Under the pieces are notes generated by a model that was not told the origin of the DNA, did not search any database, and saw nothing but the letters and a program-made list of their open reading frames with translations. The translations under genes and the position numbers were made by a program. Source: Nautilus pompilius (lineage: Eukaryota; Mollusca; Cephalopoda; Nautilida; Nautilidae). From it: a stretch of DNA of 64,000 nt. Shown in pieces: positions 12,517 to 25,138 of the stretch. The DNA lies in the NCBI GenBank assembly GCA_018389105.1, contig JACATO010001712.1:20001-84000 (forward strand), in the 5' to 3' direction. Position 1 is the stretch's first letter; each line of letters starts with the position of its first letter.

Positions 12517-12531
12517 TATTATTGTTGTTGT

Positions 12532-12566
<35 letters not shown>

Positions 12567-12580
12567 GATGTTTGTTGGTG
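12467..12580. repeat. Compound (TTA)n(TTG)n microsatellite, second copy
   Basis: ATT/TTA triplets with one interruption convert to TTG triplets, the same order and polarity as the array 600 bp upstream. A third with the same order is at 33436-33510. Confidence 0.95.
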
Positions 12581-12689
12581 TCGGATATAAATTTAAAGAG
12601 ACTCGAATGAACATAATCTAAGACAACTTATTCTCTATTTTTAATGCCAACGAAGTCGTTGAAGGAGTTTCAGTTACTCATACCGACAC

Positions 12690-14340
12690 TTTCGAGAGGG
12701 CTGACAGAGTACGGCGGCGGATATAGCGACCATCTCTGAGCGGTCAAGAGACGATAGAAGCTCTACGAGGTATCGAACCGGTCTTCGACGAAGTTTCCCA
12801 CCCCCGGACGACGGGCGCAAGTCCGATGACCGCGAATGGCGCAGGTGGCTGGTTTACTCTTAGCAGCCGGCAGTGTCACGACGACTGCAGTTTTGCTAAT
12901 ACTCCGCGAAAATGAGTGCCAACCTAAGGCGGCGTTTCTTTCGACGTTTGGCAGTGAGATTTCTATTCGTCTTTCTAGTAAAGCGGTTAACCCCATCCCG
13001 TTCGCTTGTCGGAGTCGATGTCGATGGAAGCGACGGAGTCTCGTTTCTCGTCCGTTCGAAAAGGCCGACGCCATTCTGCAAACAGGTCGTGTGGAGTTGT
13101 TGCTTTCAGGGTTTCGAACGAGATGCAAAGAAGGTGACGCTATATAGACCGAGGGGCGGGGAAAGCGTCAAGGGGAACACTGCTGAGGCCTCTGACTCTT
13201 CCAGGAGGTGTTCAGCGCCTCGTACCGGAACTGCGGAAATGGAGGCGATTGAAGTGGGCGTCGCCACGTGACTTCGAGATTTTGGCCAGATCTTTAGAAT
13301 TACGGAATCTCTGCCGATATACCAAGGGAAGCCTACTTTTAATTAGACAAATCAAATCCATTCCACTTCTAAACTTTAATTCATTCTAACATCCTTTAGT
13401 TTGTTGTGGGTAGAGCTGCTTTTTTTTACTTTCAATTTCTGTTTTTCTTTGTTGATAACGAAGATACTTTAGTTTAACCCCCTCCCCTCTATCTTTAGTT
13501 TCGTTGTCCACCGATGTTACCTTTCTTTTCAAATTTCGCTTAAGTCATGCATCGAGATCTGCTGGGCTTATTTTCGGTGTAATATAATCCCTGTAAACTC
13601 TAGAAATTTCTTTTATTTCTATTTTATCATGTATGTATTCCTTTAGTCAAAACAATACTGTAAAAAAAATGTGCACTTCTTGAGGTTCCGCTTTATTACT
13701 CTGTAGCTTCATCGCCCTGCCAGAAGCCACTAGGTACAGAGGGAGAAGCCCCACGGTTATCGCCCCAACGATGCTCACTTTCTTTTAGTATGCTAAAATT
13801 CCATTTTCAACGAGTGCAACGAACCTCGTATAAATACAGTTCAGAACAACGGCGATGTAATTGCCAGCGCTGCATACTAACACAGTCGGATTCGTACGTA
13901 CAGCAGCCTGTCTATGTTGGCGTATCCATTTTTTTTACCATGGCTGTTTTGACCTCGTGGCTGCGGGAGAGGGGCGGTGTCGACACGGAAGAGGCGATTC
14001 CGGAACTGGCGAACTCATCACGCGCAATCCGTGGAGTTGCGAGAGCGACCGGGCAGCCTTCTGACGGCTGCGGCTGCCCAAACTGTGAAGAAGACCTTCC
14101 GACGACTAATAATTAAACGAGGCCCTATTTTATCTAAGACGAAGGGGTTGCGCGTCTGTAAGCGTGGGAGGGGGGGAAACCACGTGCTGGCCCGTACCAC
14201 TCCCGTCCGTAAGCGTGTCCCGCGCGGTGCTTCGCGAGAAAAGTCACGTGGCGGAACTCGGAGACCGGGGCAGGGCGAGAAGACGGGACGCCGAGGGTTT
14301 TTTGCTGAGCGCAAAGAACTATTTACCAGTGCGGATTTTA
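12690..14340. other. Partly CpG-rich block without a recognisable gene
   Basis: CpG is frequent at 12.69-13.28 kb and 13.95-14.31 kb, with an AT-richer part between. Overlapping long frames appear on both strands (for example plus 13977-14447, minus 14018-14425) but show Arg/Gly/Pro-rich, domain-free sequence typical of GC-rich non-coding DNA. It could be a CpG-rich promoter or first exon of an unseen gene; transcript data would be needed to tell. Confidence 0.35.
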
Positions 14341-14794
14341 TAACTTGTTTTAAAAAAAAAAAACACGAACGATTACGTCTGGTAATGGGTTTTGTAAGCA
14401 GCAAAGGAAGAATTTCCAGTGACAACAGAGTTGTTTACTTATTATGAAACTTCCGGTCTGTGGAAACGTTTCAGTTTGGATCGTTCATAGAGCGCTGAAA
14501 ATTTTCAAATATCAAATTACCTGATTTGGACTTCGTTTGCGCGGCGGGAGGCCTCATGGAGACTTTGAAAACAATTAAGGGCTCTTCACGAATTTCTTCG
14601 GCAATCTACGGTTGGAGGATGTTCATCTTAAACGAGCAGTCATCGGCCGCCGGACGAAGTCAGCCTCCTTTCGAACGTGAAGCTAGGAAGACATATAGGT
14701 CGCATCGATCTCCCACGCTGACCTAAGCTAGACCGGAAGAGATGTGTGTCCTTAATAGACGACCTCTTCGGTTTTAGTGCCCGAGAAAAATAAA
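14341..14794. other. No gene recognised
   Basis: Mixed composition with an A-run near 14352. No coding motif seen. Confidence 0.4.
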
Positions 14795-14915
14795 ATCTTA
14801 ACCCGGCCGCCTGGGGAAAGGAGCGGGAGCAAATTATGCCAGGGAGGCTCGTGAAACGAAGCTCTCGACCTTAACAGTGCAGTGTGCTAACCACCGGACA
14901 ACCGCGCCGCTCCAG
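14795..14915 (-). mobile_element. tRNA-derived SINE-like element, decayed
   Basis: On the minus strand GCGGTTGTCCGGTGGTTAGC (about 14908-14889) resembles a tRNA D-arm and Pol III A box. About 28 bp downstream, GAGCTTCGTTTC is an eroded B box. The remaining 50 bp or so has no similarity I recognise. Neither acceptor nor anticodon stem can be drawn convincingly, so this is a decayed SINE head and not a tRNA gene. It lies directly next to the Tc1-like fossil on the same strand. Confidence 0.5.
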
Positions 14916-14959
14916 TTAATATACTAAAATAGACCAGCGTGAATTCATATTGCAAATGA

Positions 14960-15365
14960 TTATCATCTAATAGATGGCAAATGTGTCTTTCAAGTTCGTC
15001 TTATAGATGCTCGATTAGATCGAGATCCGGAGACTGTGCTGGCCGTGGGGGGATGGTTAAAATCTCGGCCACGTACCTCAAACCACGAACGTATAATGTG
15101 ATAGGAGCATTGTCGTGTTAGGAATAACCATCTCCATTAGGGCGCACCGGCAGCATCGGAAATTATGCTAAGGTCAGCTTTGACATTTATTCTGATTTCT
15201 AAAGAGATCAAAGGCCCAGGGGAGGGGTAGACATGAGCTAAACATGCCCCAGACCAAGACTCCGCCACCCGAGGTCTGAACAGTCGAGACCACCATACGA
15301 GAGACGGTCGGGTCTTTCCGCTCATCTGTGTAAAAAATAAAAAAAGTTAATTCCACTCGTCAGGC
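14960..15365 (-). pseudogene. Tc1/mariner-type transposase fragment, inactivated
   Basis: In minus-strand order, FFIFYTDERK (about 15335) fits the region of the first catalytic Asp. TVQTSGGGVLVWGMFS (about 15280-15233) is the conserved GGG-V-VWG block. A frame change gives GPLISLEIRINVKADLSIIS. Then DNAP (15114-15103) carries the second Asp, followed by SPDLDLIEH (about 15033-15007) with the catalytic Glu. By hand I count 33 residues between that Asp and Glu, close to the DD34E spacing of Tc1 elements. The usual Trp after IEHL is replaced by stop TAA, and DELERHI follows. The N-terminal DNA-binding half and terminal inverted repeats were not recognised. It is a dead partial copy. Confidence 0.85.
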
Positions 15366-15902
15366 TACATAATTTTTGTCAGTCTTCCTCAGTCCTACGT
15401 CTGAGCTCCATACACCTGACGGGTCGTTTTTTCACGTTTGTGACGATGATCAGTGGTTTATGCAATTGCCTCCTACTGTTGTAGTCCATTCACTGCGGCC
15501 TTTATCGCCACGTACGGGTGGAGATGGGTTCGTATTACCCTGCATTGAATACGACTCTGTCAATTAATCCATTGTTTGATGATGGGTGGAATTTACCGAC
15601 CTGTCTAACCGCCTTTCTCTTCTTTCTGTCACCACTTGTTTGTAGTCACGATTTCCCCTCGCAGCAGACATTTTATCCACCTTTTGCCATTGCTGATGAA
15701 CTCTAAACGCGGTAATGTGTTTGCGCCATTTCCCACATCTGTTAGAATGACTGCAAATGCGCCAGTCCAAGTCATATATAGTGCTGCAGGGATCACCAGC
15801 CGCATAATGTGGTCAAGCTAATTTGCAACTACAGCTCAGGTCAACCCCATTGTCTTTAAGGGTACCTAGGTAATACGGTGTCCAGCCAGTTGTGTGCGCG
15901 CG
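15366..15902. other. Flank of the Tc1-like fossil, unassigned
   Basis: The minus strand here should carry the transposase N-terminal half, but I could not align helix-turn-helix motifs. It may be an unrelated sequence or too decayed. Short frames on both strands are unremarkable. Confidence 0.35.
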
Positions 15903-15965
15903 AGGAGAGAGATGACGTCATTACAGAGACAGAGAGATGACGTCAGTACAGAGAGAGAGAGAGAC
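15903..15965. repeat. GA-rich array with TGACGTCA palindromes (array 3, short)
   Basis: Two ATGACGTCA cores, one followed by TTACAGAG and one by GTACAGAG, lie within GAGAGA tracts. This is the smallest member of the dispersed array family and shows both core-flank variants side by side. Confidence 0.9.
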
Positions 15966-18480
15966 GCTTCGCCGTTCACCAATCTCTACTACAAAAAAAT
16001 AAACTTTCTACATTGGAAACAATCCCCTTTATGAAAATTAGTTGCTGATACATATTGGAACAAAGAAAATAATTCGCCTTTACCAAGGGACATCTTTAGC
16101 TTGAGGCGATTTTACCTTTGCTAAAAGGTGTTAAAATTGCGGCTAAAGAAGAGTAAATTACTTTCATATAGTTGTTAGAATCTTCATTAATAATAAAATA
16201 GGGGAAAGGTAAAGCAGGATTTTTATTCCGAATTCAAAGAACCATTGGTGAACACCATGAAACATTCCGGGTTGGCATTTTGGGTAAAACACACACACAC
16301 ACACACGTCTTAATCCGCTCTCGCTTACCGCCCCTCCCTCCAACCGGAAGTTTCAAAGCATTACTCTCCCGGCCTTCTCGATGGTGGCGATTCATCTTTG
16401 GAAAACAGGAAATCTCTCCGTGAGAATTGTGCTTTTTGAAGTGAAATTGCTTTTGTCGAAAGAATGCCGATAAGTTAAGTAGAAGGAAAAAAAAAAAAAA
16501 TATCTTTCCACAATGCAACGATTAATTCCGAACGTTCTCGCTATCAAATCGATATGGTAGATTACGAAAATTCGCTCGAAGCAATAACGAGTCCTCGACG
16601 TCTTCGGAAAGCAATGGCGATGGGAAACCTAGCCTGAGAGAACAAGACGGCGCCGGGCCATCAAAAGAATTAGCTCCGAATCCGCGCAAACCTTTAACCA
16701 ATTTCTACTCGCAGGCGATCGCGAGTTATTGCGGCTTTTGTATTATGAGAAAGTTGTTTTCTTCTAAACTTTCAGATTGCAAGAATAGCCCCGCATCACA
16801 TCTATTTTAATTGATACAGAGAAGCAGAATCACGTAATGCTTACTGAAACCACTTGCTTTACACCATCACTATTAACCTCTGCAACCGCCAATTTCTTTT
16901 GCTTTCTGTTTTTTTTTTTTTTTTCGGATATCGAGCTCGAATGAAAGGATAGCATATTTGTAATTACGAAACCCTAGTATTACTAATTAAGGATAACCAA
17001 AATGTATAGCTTGGAATCCTGTCAGATTTTCCAACCCCGAGCAATTTTAAAGAATCTAACCCTGACCACTTTCCAGAAAGTTATCGTAATTCCTTAAATA
17101 TAGTGCATATCGCGGACTCATCCATCCGAGTTAAAAATTTATTTGGCTTTATATTTGATGAGATGATTTGAGTCTTCTTTTTGATCCAGTCCCTGCCCTG
17201 GAACTTGGCTTATTTATGAACATCTCCGTCAATTACCCACGGGAATTAGGCTGTCCGAAACATTTTCCCGTACATGATGTCTTGTATTTGTGGAGAAACG
17301 GTTCTCCACATCGCTTATATATAAGAGAGATATAGTTAATTATTTCCAGCATCTTTCTAGGTCAGTCTAGTTCATTATCTTTGAAAATACCTGGCAACCC
17401 CAACACAACTCCGTTCTTCTTTTTTTCTAAAAGTATAATGATAAATATGTACACGTTTCCACTTCGTGAAAAGTATATACATAGAATAATTATAGAAGAA
17501 GCTTTGTTACAGATAGAGTAGAACTTCAGATGAAATTAGAAAGCATCATAGAAGATATTGCTCTAATTCTAAAACGATCTATCTCCAGGTGTAAGATTTA
17601 ATTCAGGTATTGCTACTAAACACAACTGGATAATCAGATGCTAGATTAAATTGCATACAAAAAAATTTTTTTTTAAAAGGTTATATTTTGTTGTCAATGA
17701 GTTATATAACCAATATCACCTGTCAGGTGGGTTGGAAGATCCTATTTCGTTTTGAAACCAATAAGTGATGTAATGGCTTATTATTCGTAAAAACCTTCCG
17801 TCGGTCCTTACGGATAAACCGAAGACGACTTTTTCACCTGTCGTTTTCATTATTAGAAAAAAAACACACCGTCGAGATTTTAGATCGCCCTGCCACTACA
17901 GGTCTCTTCAGGCGACTTTAACCCTGTTATTTCGAAAATCTCCACAGCCCTATTTCCGTTAGCATCTGAAAAAACAAATAAAACTGTCACATGCGGTCAA
18001 ATGGTTGCGATGTATCAAAATTCAAATTGTGTTATAAGCGTCTACTCAATCAATAGTAATTATCCCTTACATTTTCACTGACCCCTGATCACTCCCCATG
18101 TCCTTATTAGCGGAGAACACGTTCCCTTAATTAAAGAACGCCATCTTATTTTATTCTGGCTATGTGTGTGTGTGTTTATATATTTATTTTTTCAAGCATT
18201 CTACGAATAAACGTATTTATTAGCGACATTAAGCTGGTCTGAAGTTGTTTACTGGCTCTCACAGATTTCAGTCGCTTATAAAGAAGCTCTCAAGTTGCAC
18301 CTCGGTTGCACACATTATTCAGCCAGTGTTGCAGTCACGCGTGACGACGCAGCTTCTGGCAGTTGGCTGGCCTACTAAACAGCGGCTCTGGTGTTACATT
18401 CGGCTCTGTAAGAACTTAAGTCTTAATTTACGAACGGCGACGAAAGGCGATGAAACACCATGTAGCTCGGATCGTGAAGA
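15966..18480. other. AT-rich, no gene recognised
   Basis: Long AT-rich stretch with a CA tract near 16288-16307, an A-run near 16487 and a T-run near 16910. TATATAAGAG occurs at about 17315 without supporting promoter context. No conserved coding segment was seen. Confidence 0.45.
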
Positions 18481-21400
18481 TAACAGTAATTGACCATTTT
18501 AGATAAAGCGGCCGTTGATCGGATTCCAGTCAGCGGTCAGGGCTTGGACTGGCGGGGTGGCTGTGGAAGTACGGCGAGCAACCATTTACCGTTCTATTGT
18601 ATCATCATCATCATCGTTGTTGTTATTATTATTATGGTTAATTATCAGTCGTTCGGAAGGAGTCAGTTTCATCGTGTGCTTGGGCGGCAAAGACATCACC
18701 CTGTCGCCGTCGAGTCAGCCGATCCGACGGTGTCGGGTGGGTGGATATCTACTGCCTTGGTAACGAACCGGCGAGGCGACCATTACGGTGGGCTGTTGGA
18801 ACAGCCGTTTGCTTCGGCGTCCGCGGAACGAGGATTCCTCGTGCGCTTCGCGTTCCGCGGAACTAATGGAGCGGATAATCGCGCGGGTCGATCCCGAGAC
18901 TGTCCAGTCGACCTTGCAACGCTGACGATAGAATGGAAGAGTGGAGGGGGGAGGGAAGGGAAGCACAAAAAGATAACAGTAAGGAAAAAGAACAGAGAGA
19001 GAGCGCTCCGCGAAATGGAGATGGATTAGCTGATGATCGGTAGGGGGCGCCGCTGTCCGCGCGATATTCACTGGTTGGGACGACCGTAAAAGAAAAAGAC
19101 CCGACATTCCGTGACTGATCCGAGCCGACCCCGCCGACTGCGGTTCCACGGGAAAACGCGCGAGATGTGGGTAAACCCCCCTCTCTACGTTTGACGTCAA
19201 CTTCCGGAAAGTCTTGGGAGACGGTCGCGCTGTCCCCTCGTCCGACGAAGTGGATGGAGTTCGAGAAGAGAGGTTGAAAGGGGGGGTCTCCTCGGTTTTT
19301 TTTTCTGTTGCAGCAACACGAGAGGGCGAGACGAGACGAGCCAACTCGCCGCCTTTCAGCTGGGAGGGAATAGCTTTAGTACCAGGTTCGCGTCTGGAAT
19401 TTCGGAGTCTTTACCCCGACGGTCCGTTTCACGCACGAACGGCGCTGCAGACTCGCCTTTCCCACGGACGTGCGAGAGCTGCCCGACTAGGTCAGCGTCA
19501 GCACCAACGCTGTAAAGTGTAAACAGATCCGCGTATAGTCTGTGCCGGGTTGGTCCAGCCCTCCCTCCCCGCAGAGAAGAGGCTGCGAGTGCCGAAATTG
19601 GCATTTTTTGGAGAAGAATCCATTTTCTGTGCCCAGCTGGAACAACATATTAAAAGTTTTTTTCTGCAGCATTTGCAATGGGGGACTGTCGACTTGTACG
19701 CAGGCTCGAGATAAGCAAGTGGATGATGCCCCGAGTTTGGCAAAACACCTGTTTGTTCCGAAGCCATGCGTGGCACTGGCAGTATATGGGTTAATACCTT
19801 TTCTGTTGCAGTCCTGGAGGTCCTCCTGGCCTGCGGGATTCCGGCCCGTTCCAGGCTCAGGGTCTGTGTTGAGAAGTTTCGAGAAGTGAGTTCACGGAGA
19901 AAGTTTCTCGCGAGAGTTGGTTGAGAATAGCCCATCCGTGCTCAATAAGGGTCGCGTGCGGTGATTGGCTGAGCCAGGCGGAATTCTGATGCCTGATCCC
20001 CTTTCCAAATTAGCGTCGCACGCATGAGTTGGCGGCAGCAACACCCATAAAGACGCTGCCCTCTTTGGACAGATGGCCACTGCAATAGGCAAGAAGTCTC
20101 TTCCGTAGAGTGTTGATGTATCGGGCGGCTCCAGTTCTCTCGCAGGCCAACAACCGGCCGTCCAGGAGTTAAATGTGATGTCGCCCTGACAGAAAGACCG
20201 CCATACTTTCGTGGATTTGCAGATGGCTGGTTAAAAATTCCTGCGCTGGACGGCGCCACTAAGAACTTCGATAAACTTTCAGCTCGTCGGGAAAGAATCT
20301 CAGTTCCAGGGGGGAGAAGGGGGCATGCGGCATCTGCGTTAGCCATCGCTGTCAACGGCTGACGTTGTGTGGAATGAGCAACGCTTCACGTCTCGCTGTT
20401 CTTCCGTCATCCCGCTATCACATTTGCAGCCGTCTGTCGGAAACGGGGGTGGGAATTCGGCTTCCAAACTCTCTCCCCAGCAAGAAGTCCCTTATTCCTA
20501 TCCTGCTGACTTCGGGGTTCCGGACGCACGTGCCTCATGGCTCCTTTTGAACTAGACAATCCGCCCAGCCGGCGGTTATTAACACGCGGCCCGAGGACCC
20601 GTCCGTCCGTCCGTCAGCGGGCCAGGGTTCCCTCTCGACTCCACTCGCTCTTAGTTCGCCGTGTGACTTGATCTACTCGAATCTCGGCAGGTGCCCGTTC
20701 ACCTTTCTCGAGTTTATGTCCTTCTCCCTCTGTTTACAGCCAGGCCGTGGGCGACACTGGACACAAACCTGGCTGCTGCACCGATCTGATTTTACGAAGG
20801 GCCTGTGAGAACCCCTTCGTCAGGAATGGGAGGGAACCAGGATTTCTTTCGTGTTTCGTTAGAGCCCCGAGAACCCGTTCATCCAGATTTTCCGCGAATT
20901 CTTGTCTCCCCACCCCCGTCCCCTCCATGGCCGATTATTTACTGAATTAGCATCAACGAATTTTTTTCTGGTTTGGAGTAAGGCCAGCGTATAGGAGCGA
21001 CTACTACATATATCCCTCGACACTATGTACATCCTTACAGTTACGTGGGAACCAACTTCTGATGCTCCGCCCCCTAGCCTCTAGCAAGGAACGACGTGCA
21101 AGTTCCATCCACTTACTTACACCTACCCGACCGGGTCTCAGTCACGGGGAATGGTTCTGAGCATTTTCAAGTAATGAATCCGATCGAGGCGCCCGAAAAT
21201 TAAAGAATGAACTCCGCTCCAAGGTGTGTGTGTGTGTGTGTGTGAATTATGTAGCTTTGAATGGAGACTCTTTTAAGGCTAAAAATTATCCAAATCCTGT
21301 CTGTCACGTGCAGATACTCCTTAAAAACCTCTTCCATCTCTTTATCTCTACCCTATCGCCGAAGTGGACTTTACCACTCCACCCTCACTTGGACTCGGCC

Positions 21401-24350
21401 TTGGGCGCTCTGCGTGGCACGTCTTCTCTCATTCTTCACTTCATGGACATTTGTCTTCCACCTGCAATTAATAGTCTCTTTATGCGAGCAGATCTGCTAC
21501 AGGCTCCGCTCCACGCTAATTGTTTACGCGGTTCGGTTTATACCTGCACATGCTCCGAACCGTCACCTTCGACGTTCCAGAGAAGCTCGTCCACCCTGAC
21601 TTTACCCAGACACCCACTCGCGGGGGTAATTACGCGATATTAGATATGAGAGATAGCAAATTTCGAGTAAACACCGCGCGACGAGTGGACGGCGGCCCCG
21701 TCCGTTCCTTCGAGCCAGCCAATCGGGGCGAAGTAAATACCACTCCCCCCCCCAACCATTCATCCCAATAAATCAACGCTCTCCGTATCGCCGCGCGCTC
21801 CTTATCTCTGTATTATCTTCGGGTTAATTCATCCGGGCAGCTTGGCTATCCATCGTAACTCCCCGAACCCTCACTAACCGGGAGAAAGTTCCGGTAGGTT
21901 TTCCTCGCGCTGTATCCCCGGGTTTCTCTCGCGCCGCGTGCTTCGCACACACCCCCTTTCAAATCTCGGTTAACCTCGCACAAAGTCGCCCCGTGTTTTA
22001 TTCTTTTACCGAAAACCAACAGCAGCAACAAGAAACTTTACACCGCATTTAATGCCGAGTAAATGCCGCATCCGTGTGTATACCAGATCTTTTGGTTCTT
22101 TTATAGAGCTCGGGAACAACGACGATCTGTTTAGAGAAAACTGCTTTCGGTAGCTGATAGAAAACCGGAAGTAGTTCCAGAGATCCGTCTCAGCTTATAG
22201 CCAACATGGACACGGAGGGATAATCGGGTATAGCAGAAGAAATACCAAAATGACGCTTACATGATTGCAGTCTTTCGCATTTACTAATTTCTTTACTGAT
22301 TAATCTTTTTCTCACCCCACCCCCTACGTTTACTGCTGATATTTCGAGTTGGTCTTCGGCTATAAGCCACTGTGGCCGGCCTGAGAGAGAGAGAGAGAGA
22401 GCATCTGTCATCGCCAAACCTTTCCTCTCTACCATCCCCCATCGGGACCAAAAACGCCAAAGCCCCCACGTTTATTCCCCTAGCGGTGCTCGGTTCCCCT
22501 ATTTGGCAGCATTAATAATTCGTTTACGAGTTCGTCTTCCAGACCGGTCGGGCCAAATTGCCGAGTTACGGAAACGACCGACGGGTCAGGGTGCCGGCTT
22601 TTATCGTCACGCCATCGACAAGCAAACGGTTCGCTTATTTAACAGAATGTAAGACGTGGAGGGAGTTACTATAATTCCGATTATCTTGTCAAACGTTTGT
22701 TTCCTCTCCCCCCCCCCCACCCCAGCATTTGGCGACACCCGGGAAAGTCCGATGGCACCGGATGCGCCGATCAGCACGCGCGCGACTCCCGATGTACCCC
22801 GACCCATCTCTCCCTTGTTCTGATGGTGAATGTTCCACGCGTACGACAGTAATGATATTAACAAATGATAGATGGGTGGGATCTATGCCACTTTACCATC
22901 ATTCGGAGAGAGAAAAGATGCGATCATTGAAGCTGGACCAAACCCCTAACCGTAACCCTAACCCTGAATGAACCCCCTTATTTTCATCGTCGTACCCGTT
23001 TTTGCTGGTCCCCGAAACTCCAGGCCGGCGATTTCGATGTCTTCCCCGTCAATCAGCGAAATGATGGGTGCGTGGTGTAGTGAACTGAAGGACTCGAACA
23101 GGGAACAGAAATTTCTAAAAAATCATCTTTACTTCGTCATTAATGACTAATGTAAAGACCCGAAACACACGGCCTTTACTAGGTACACACATGACGTTTA
23201 CCATCCTTCGTATTTAACGTCTTGTAAGCACCGTGCAAAGATGGTCTTTTGGTTCCTTTATGGCCGCCAGTGAAGAACGGGCAGAAAATCGATTCCCACT
23301 CAGTGATATCCACGTGTCCGCAGATGTGCCCGATTAAATGTCTAAAGTAAACTCGGCTTCTCAGTCCGTCCCTCCCTCTTGATTCCGCCCCGGGGCCCGG
23401 AAAAATGACCGGGGGTCGTCCGTCGGTCCTGTCCGTGTTCGCCAGGGCTTCGACCGACAGGATCGTGAGCCATCCCGAGCCTGAAGTCTCCCTAACCCTC
23501 CGTCTGCCCCACCCCTCTTCTCGCATCTCCGACAAGGTGTGCATAGCTTTCCTGTGAGTCGATCAGGTGGCGAATGTGTACGTGTACGTGTGTACGTGTG
23601 TGTGTGTGTGTGCAGACCCGGTTATGGCGGTAAAGAGAAACAAAGTCTCATATTTTTCTGACACAGCTTCAACTTCTCGTTTCTCTTCAAACTCCCCCCC
23701 CCCCACACACACACACGTTCTCTTTCTCCCTCTCCCATGCATCTCCATCCCTTTCCATATGGACTGTGGGGGCCAATGGCGAATGATTACACTACCAGCT
23801 GGAGAGTGTGCGGTGGGGCCGCTCCGACAGACACGCGGTCCCTACATAAATCACAAAACCTGCGTTCACACCACTAATTCAAGCGAGGAGCTGAAACCGG
23901 AGAGCGCCAGACAGCTAAGCCGCACCGCTCCAGTTGCTAACCGGAGAGTGGGTTACACACAGGTGCGGAAATGGGATCCGCGCGCCTCCGTCCTGCACTC
24001 GTTTTGGCGAACTGAGGGCCGGGGGGACACCGAGTGCAGCCTCTTTCCTGACTACGTTTGCCAAATGAGGTGTGAGGACATGGCTAAAGTTTCACACACA
24101 CTTTCCCGTTCTTTTATCCCTCCTTCCCCTTACTAGACGCCCCCCTCCTCTTCTTCCTCTCTCTCCCGGATGAATTTCACCTGGGGCGGAAGAAATTCCC
24201 CAGCCAGAGCCTGTTTCTGTCCAACCCGGCCACCGGTTCTCCCCCACCCAGTAGAGTCGTTCTCGCCCACGTCCCCAGCCCTCTGACCGTTCCCTTTCCC
24301 CATCTCGCTTATCGAGAGACACTGGTGAGAGGCACCGAGCCAGCATCTCG
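18481..24350. other. CpG-rich region of nearly 6 kb without a recognisable gene
   Basis: This is the largest compositionally distinct block. CpG dinucleotides are frequent and stop codons sparse, so long overlapping frames occur on both strands (minus 18715-19344 is 209 codons, the longest in the window). None shows a domain, signal peptide or repeat that I recognise. It includes short ATC/GTT repeats near 18603, a GT tract near 21224-21243, a GA tract near 22381-22401, C-runs near 22710 and 23695, and a GT tract near 23588-23613. It could hold untranslated exons, a CpG-rich promoter or regulatory DNA. Confidence 0.35.
22943..22966. repeat. Short interstitial telomere-like motif
   Basis: CCCTAACC-type hexamers occur as about three imperfect repeats (CCCCTAACCGTAACCCTAAC). 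TTAGGG is the usual metazoan telomere repeat. Three imperfect copies are too few to infer a telomere fusion. Confidence 0.5.
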
Positions 24351-24869
24351 ATAATGCTAACGAAAATAATAAAGCTTCAGTTCTGCAACAACAACAACAA
24401 CAACAAAAAGGTGAAAATAATACGTGTAATAAAGCACCAACGCCAAAAGTGAGAGCTGTGCAGAGATGAAACCGATTCAAAACCTCAAATGCAATTTTGC
24501 TGAACGAGTTGTCTCCTCTTTGACGAGACTCTATGCAGCTTTTAGGTTTGTGATGTCCGCTCTGTGCATACGCTTTAGTACTTATTCTATTCAACGTATA
24601 CCCACCTACCTGTAAGGAGTCTGTCTGATTCTTATCAACCTGTAAAGACAGGTCTTTTCTTCTCTGTCTACGCCCGACTTTTATTAGCTCCTTCATTTGT
24701 TTGTCTGGGTCAAGTATCAAAGAAAACCAGACATTTTTTTTTAAAAATTACCATAGCTTCCAAAAGAATCGGCTGCTTCGGCTAATCTCTGTCTATTTAT
24801 CGACGTATTTATAAACATTATTTCGCGAAGCTATATACCACTGTTATCATCATCAGAGGAAAAACAACA
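24351..24869. other. No gene recognised
   Basis: Mixed to AT-rich DNA with a (CAA)n tract at about 24387-24406, of a type seen repeatedly in the window next to A- or T-runs. Confidence 0.4.
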
Positions 24870-24871
24870 AC

Positions 24872-24918
<47 letters not shown>
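24870..24918. repeat. (AAT)n microsatellite
   Basis: About 15 uninterrupted AAT triplets. Confidence 0.95.
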
Positions 24919-25138
24919 GAATTGGTTCATTTGCATATAAATTTATTTTTATGATAATCAATACTTGATAAAAGCGTATTTTTTTCATAAAATTAAAAAT
25001 ATTGCAAGAACCTACAATTTAATTGTTATAGAATTAATTTATTTCTATATAACTTGTTTCATTTTTCAGTTTTACTTCTTAAGAATTTTACAATTTCTAG
25101 AATGACTTCCTTTTCAAGACTTTTATGTCCATCCACAT

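Noticed and set aside
13977..14447. Plus-strand frame of 156 codons, Arg/Lys/Gly-rich
   Set aside because: Overlaps an equally long minus-strand frame, has no recognisable domain and ends in A-run-derived Lys residues.
17312..17325. TATATAAGAG as a TATA box
   Set aside because: AT-rich surroundings and no downstream coding or initiator context.
18715..19344. Longest open frame in the window (minus strand, 209 codons)
   Set aside because: It lies in CpG-rich DNA with overlapping frames on the other strand and shows no domain, signal peptide or compositional sign of coding. It is expected by chance where stops are rare.
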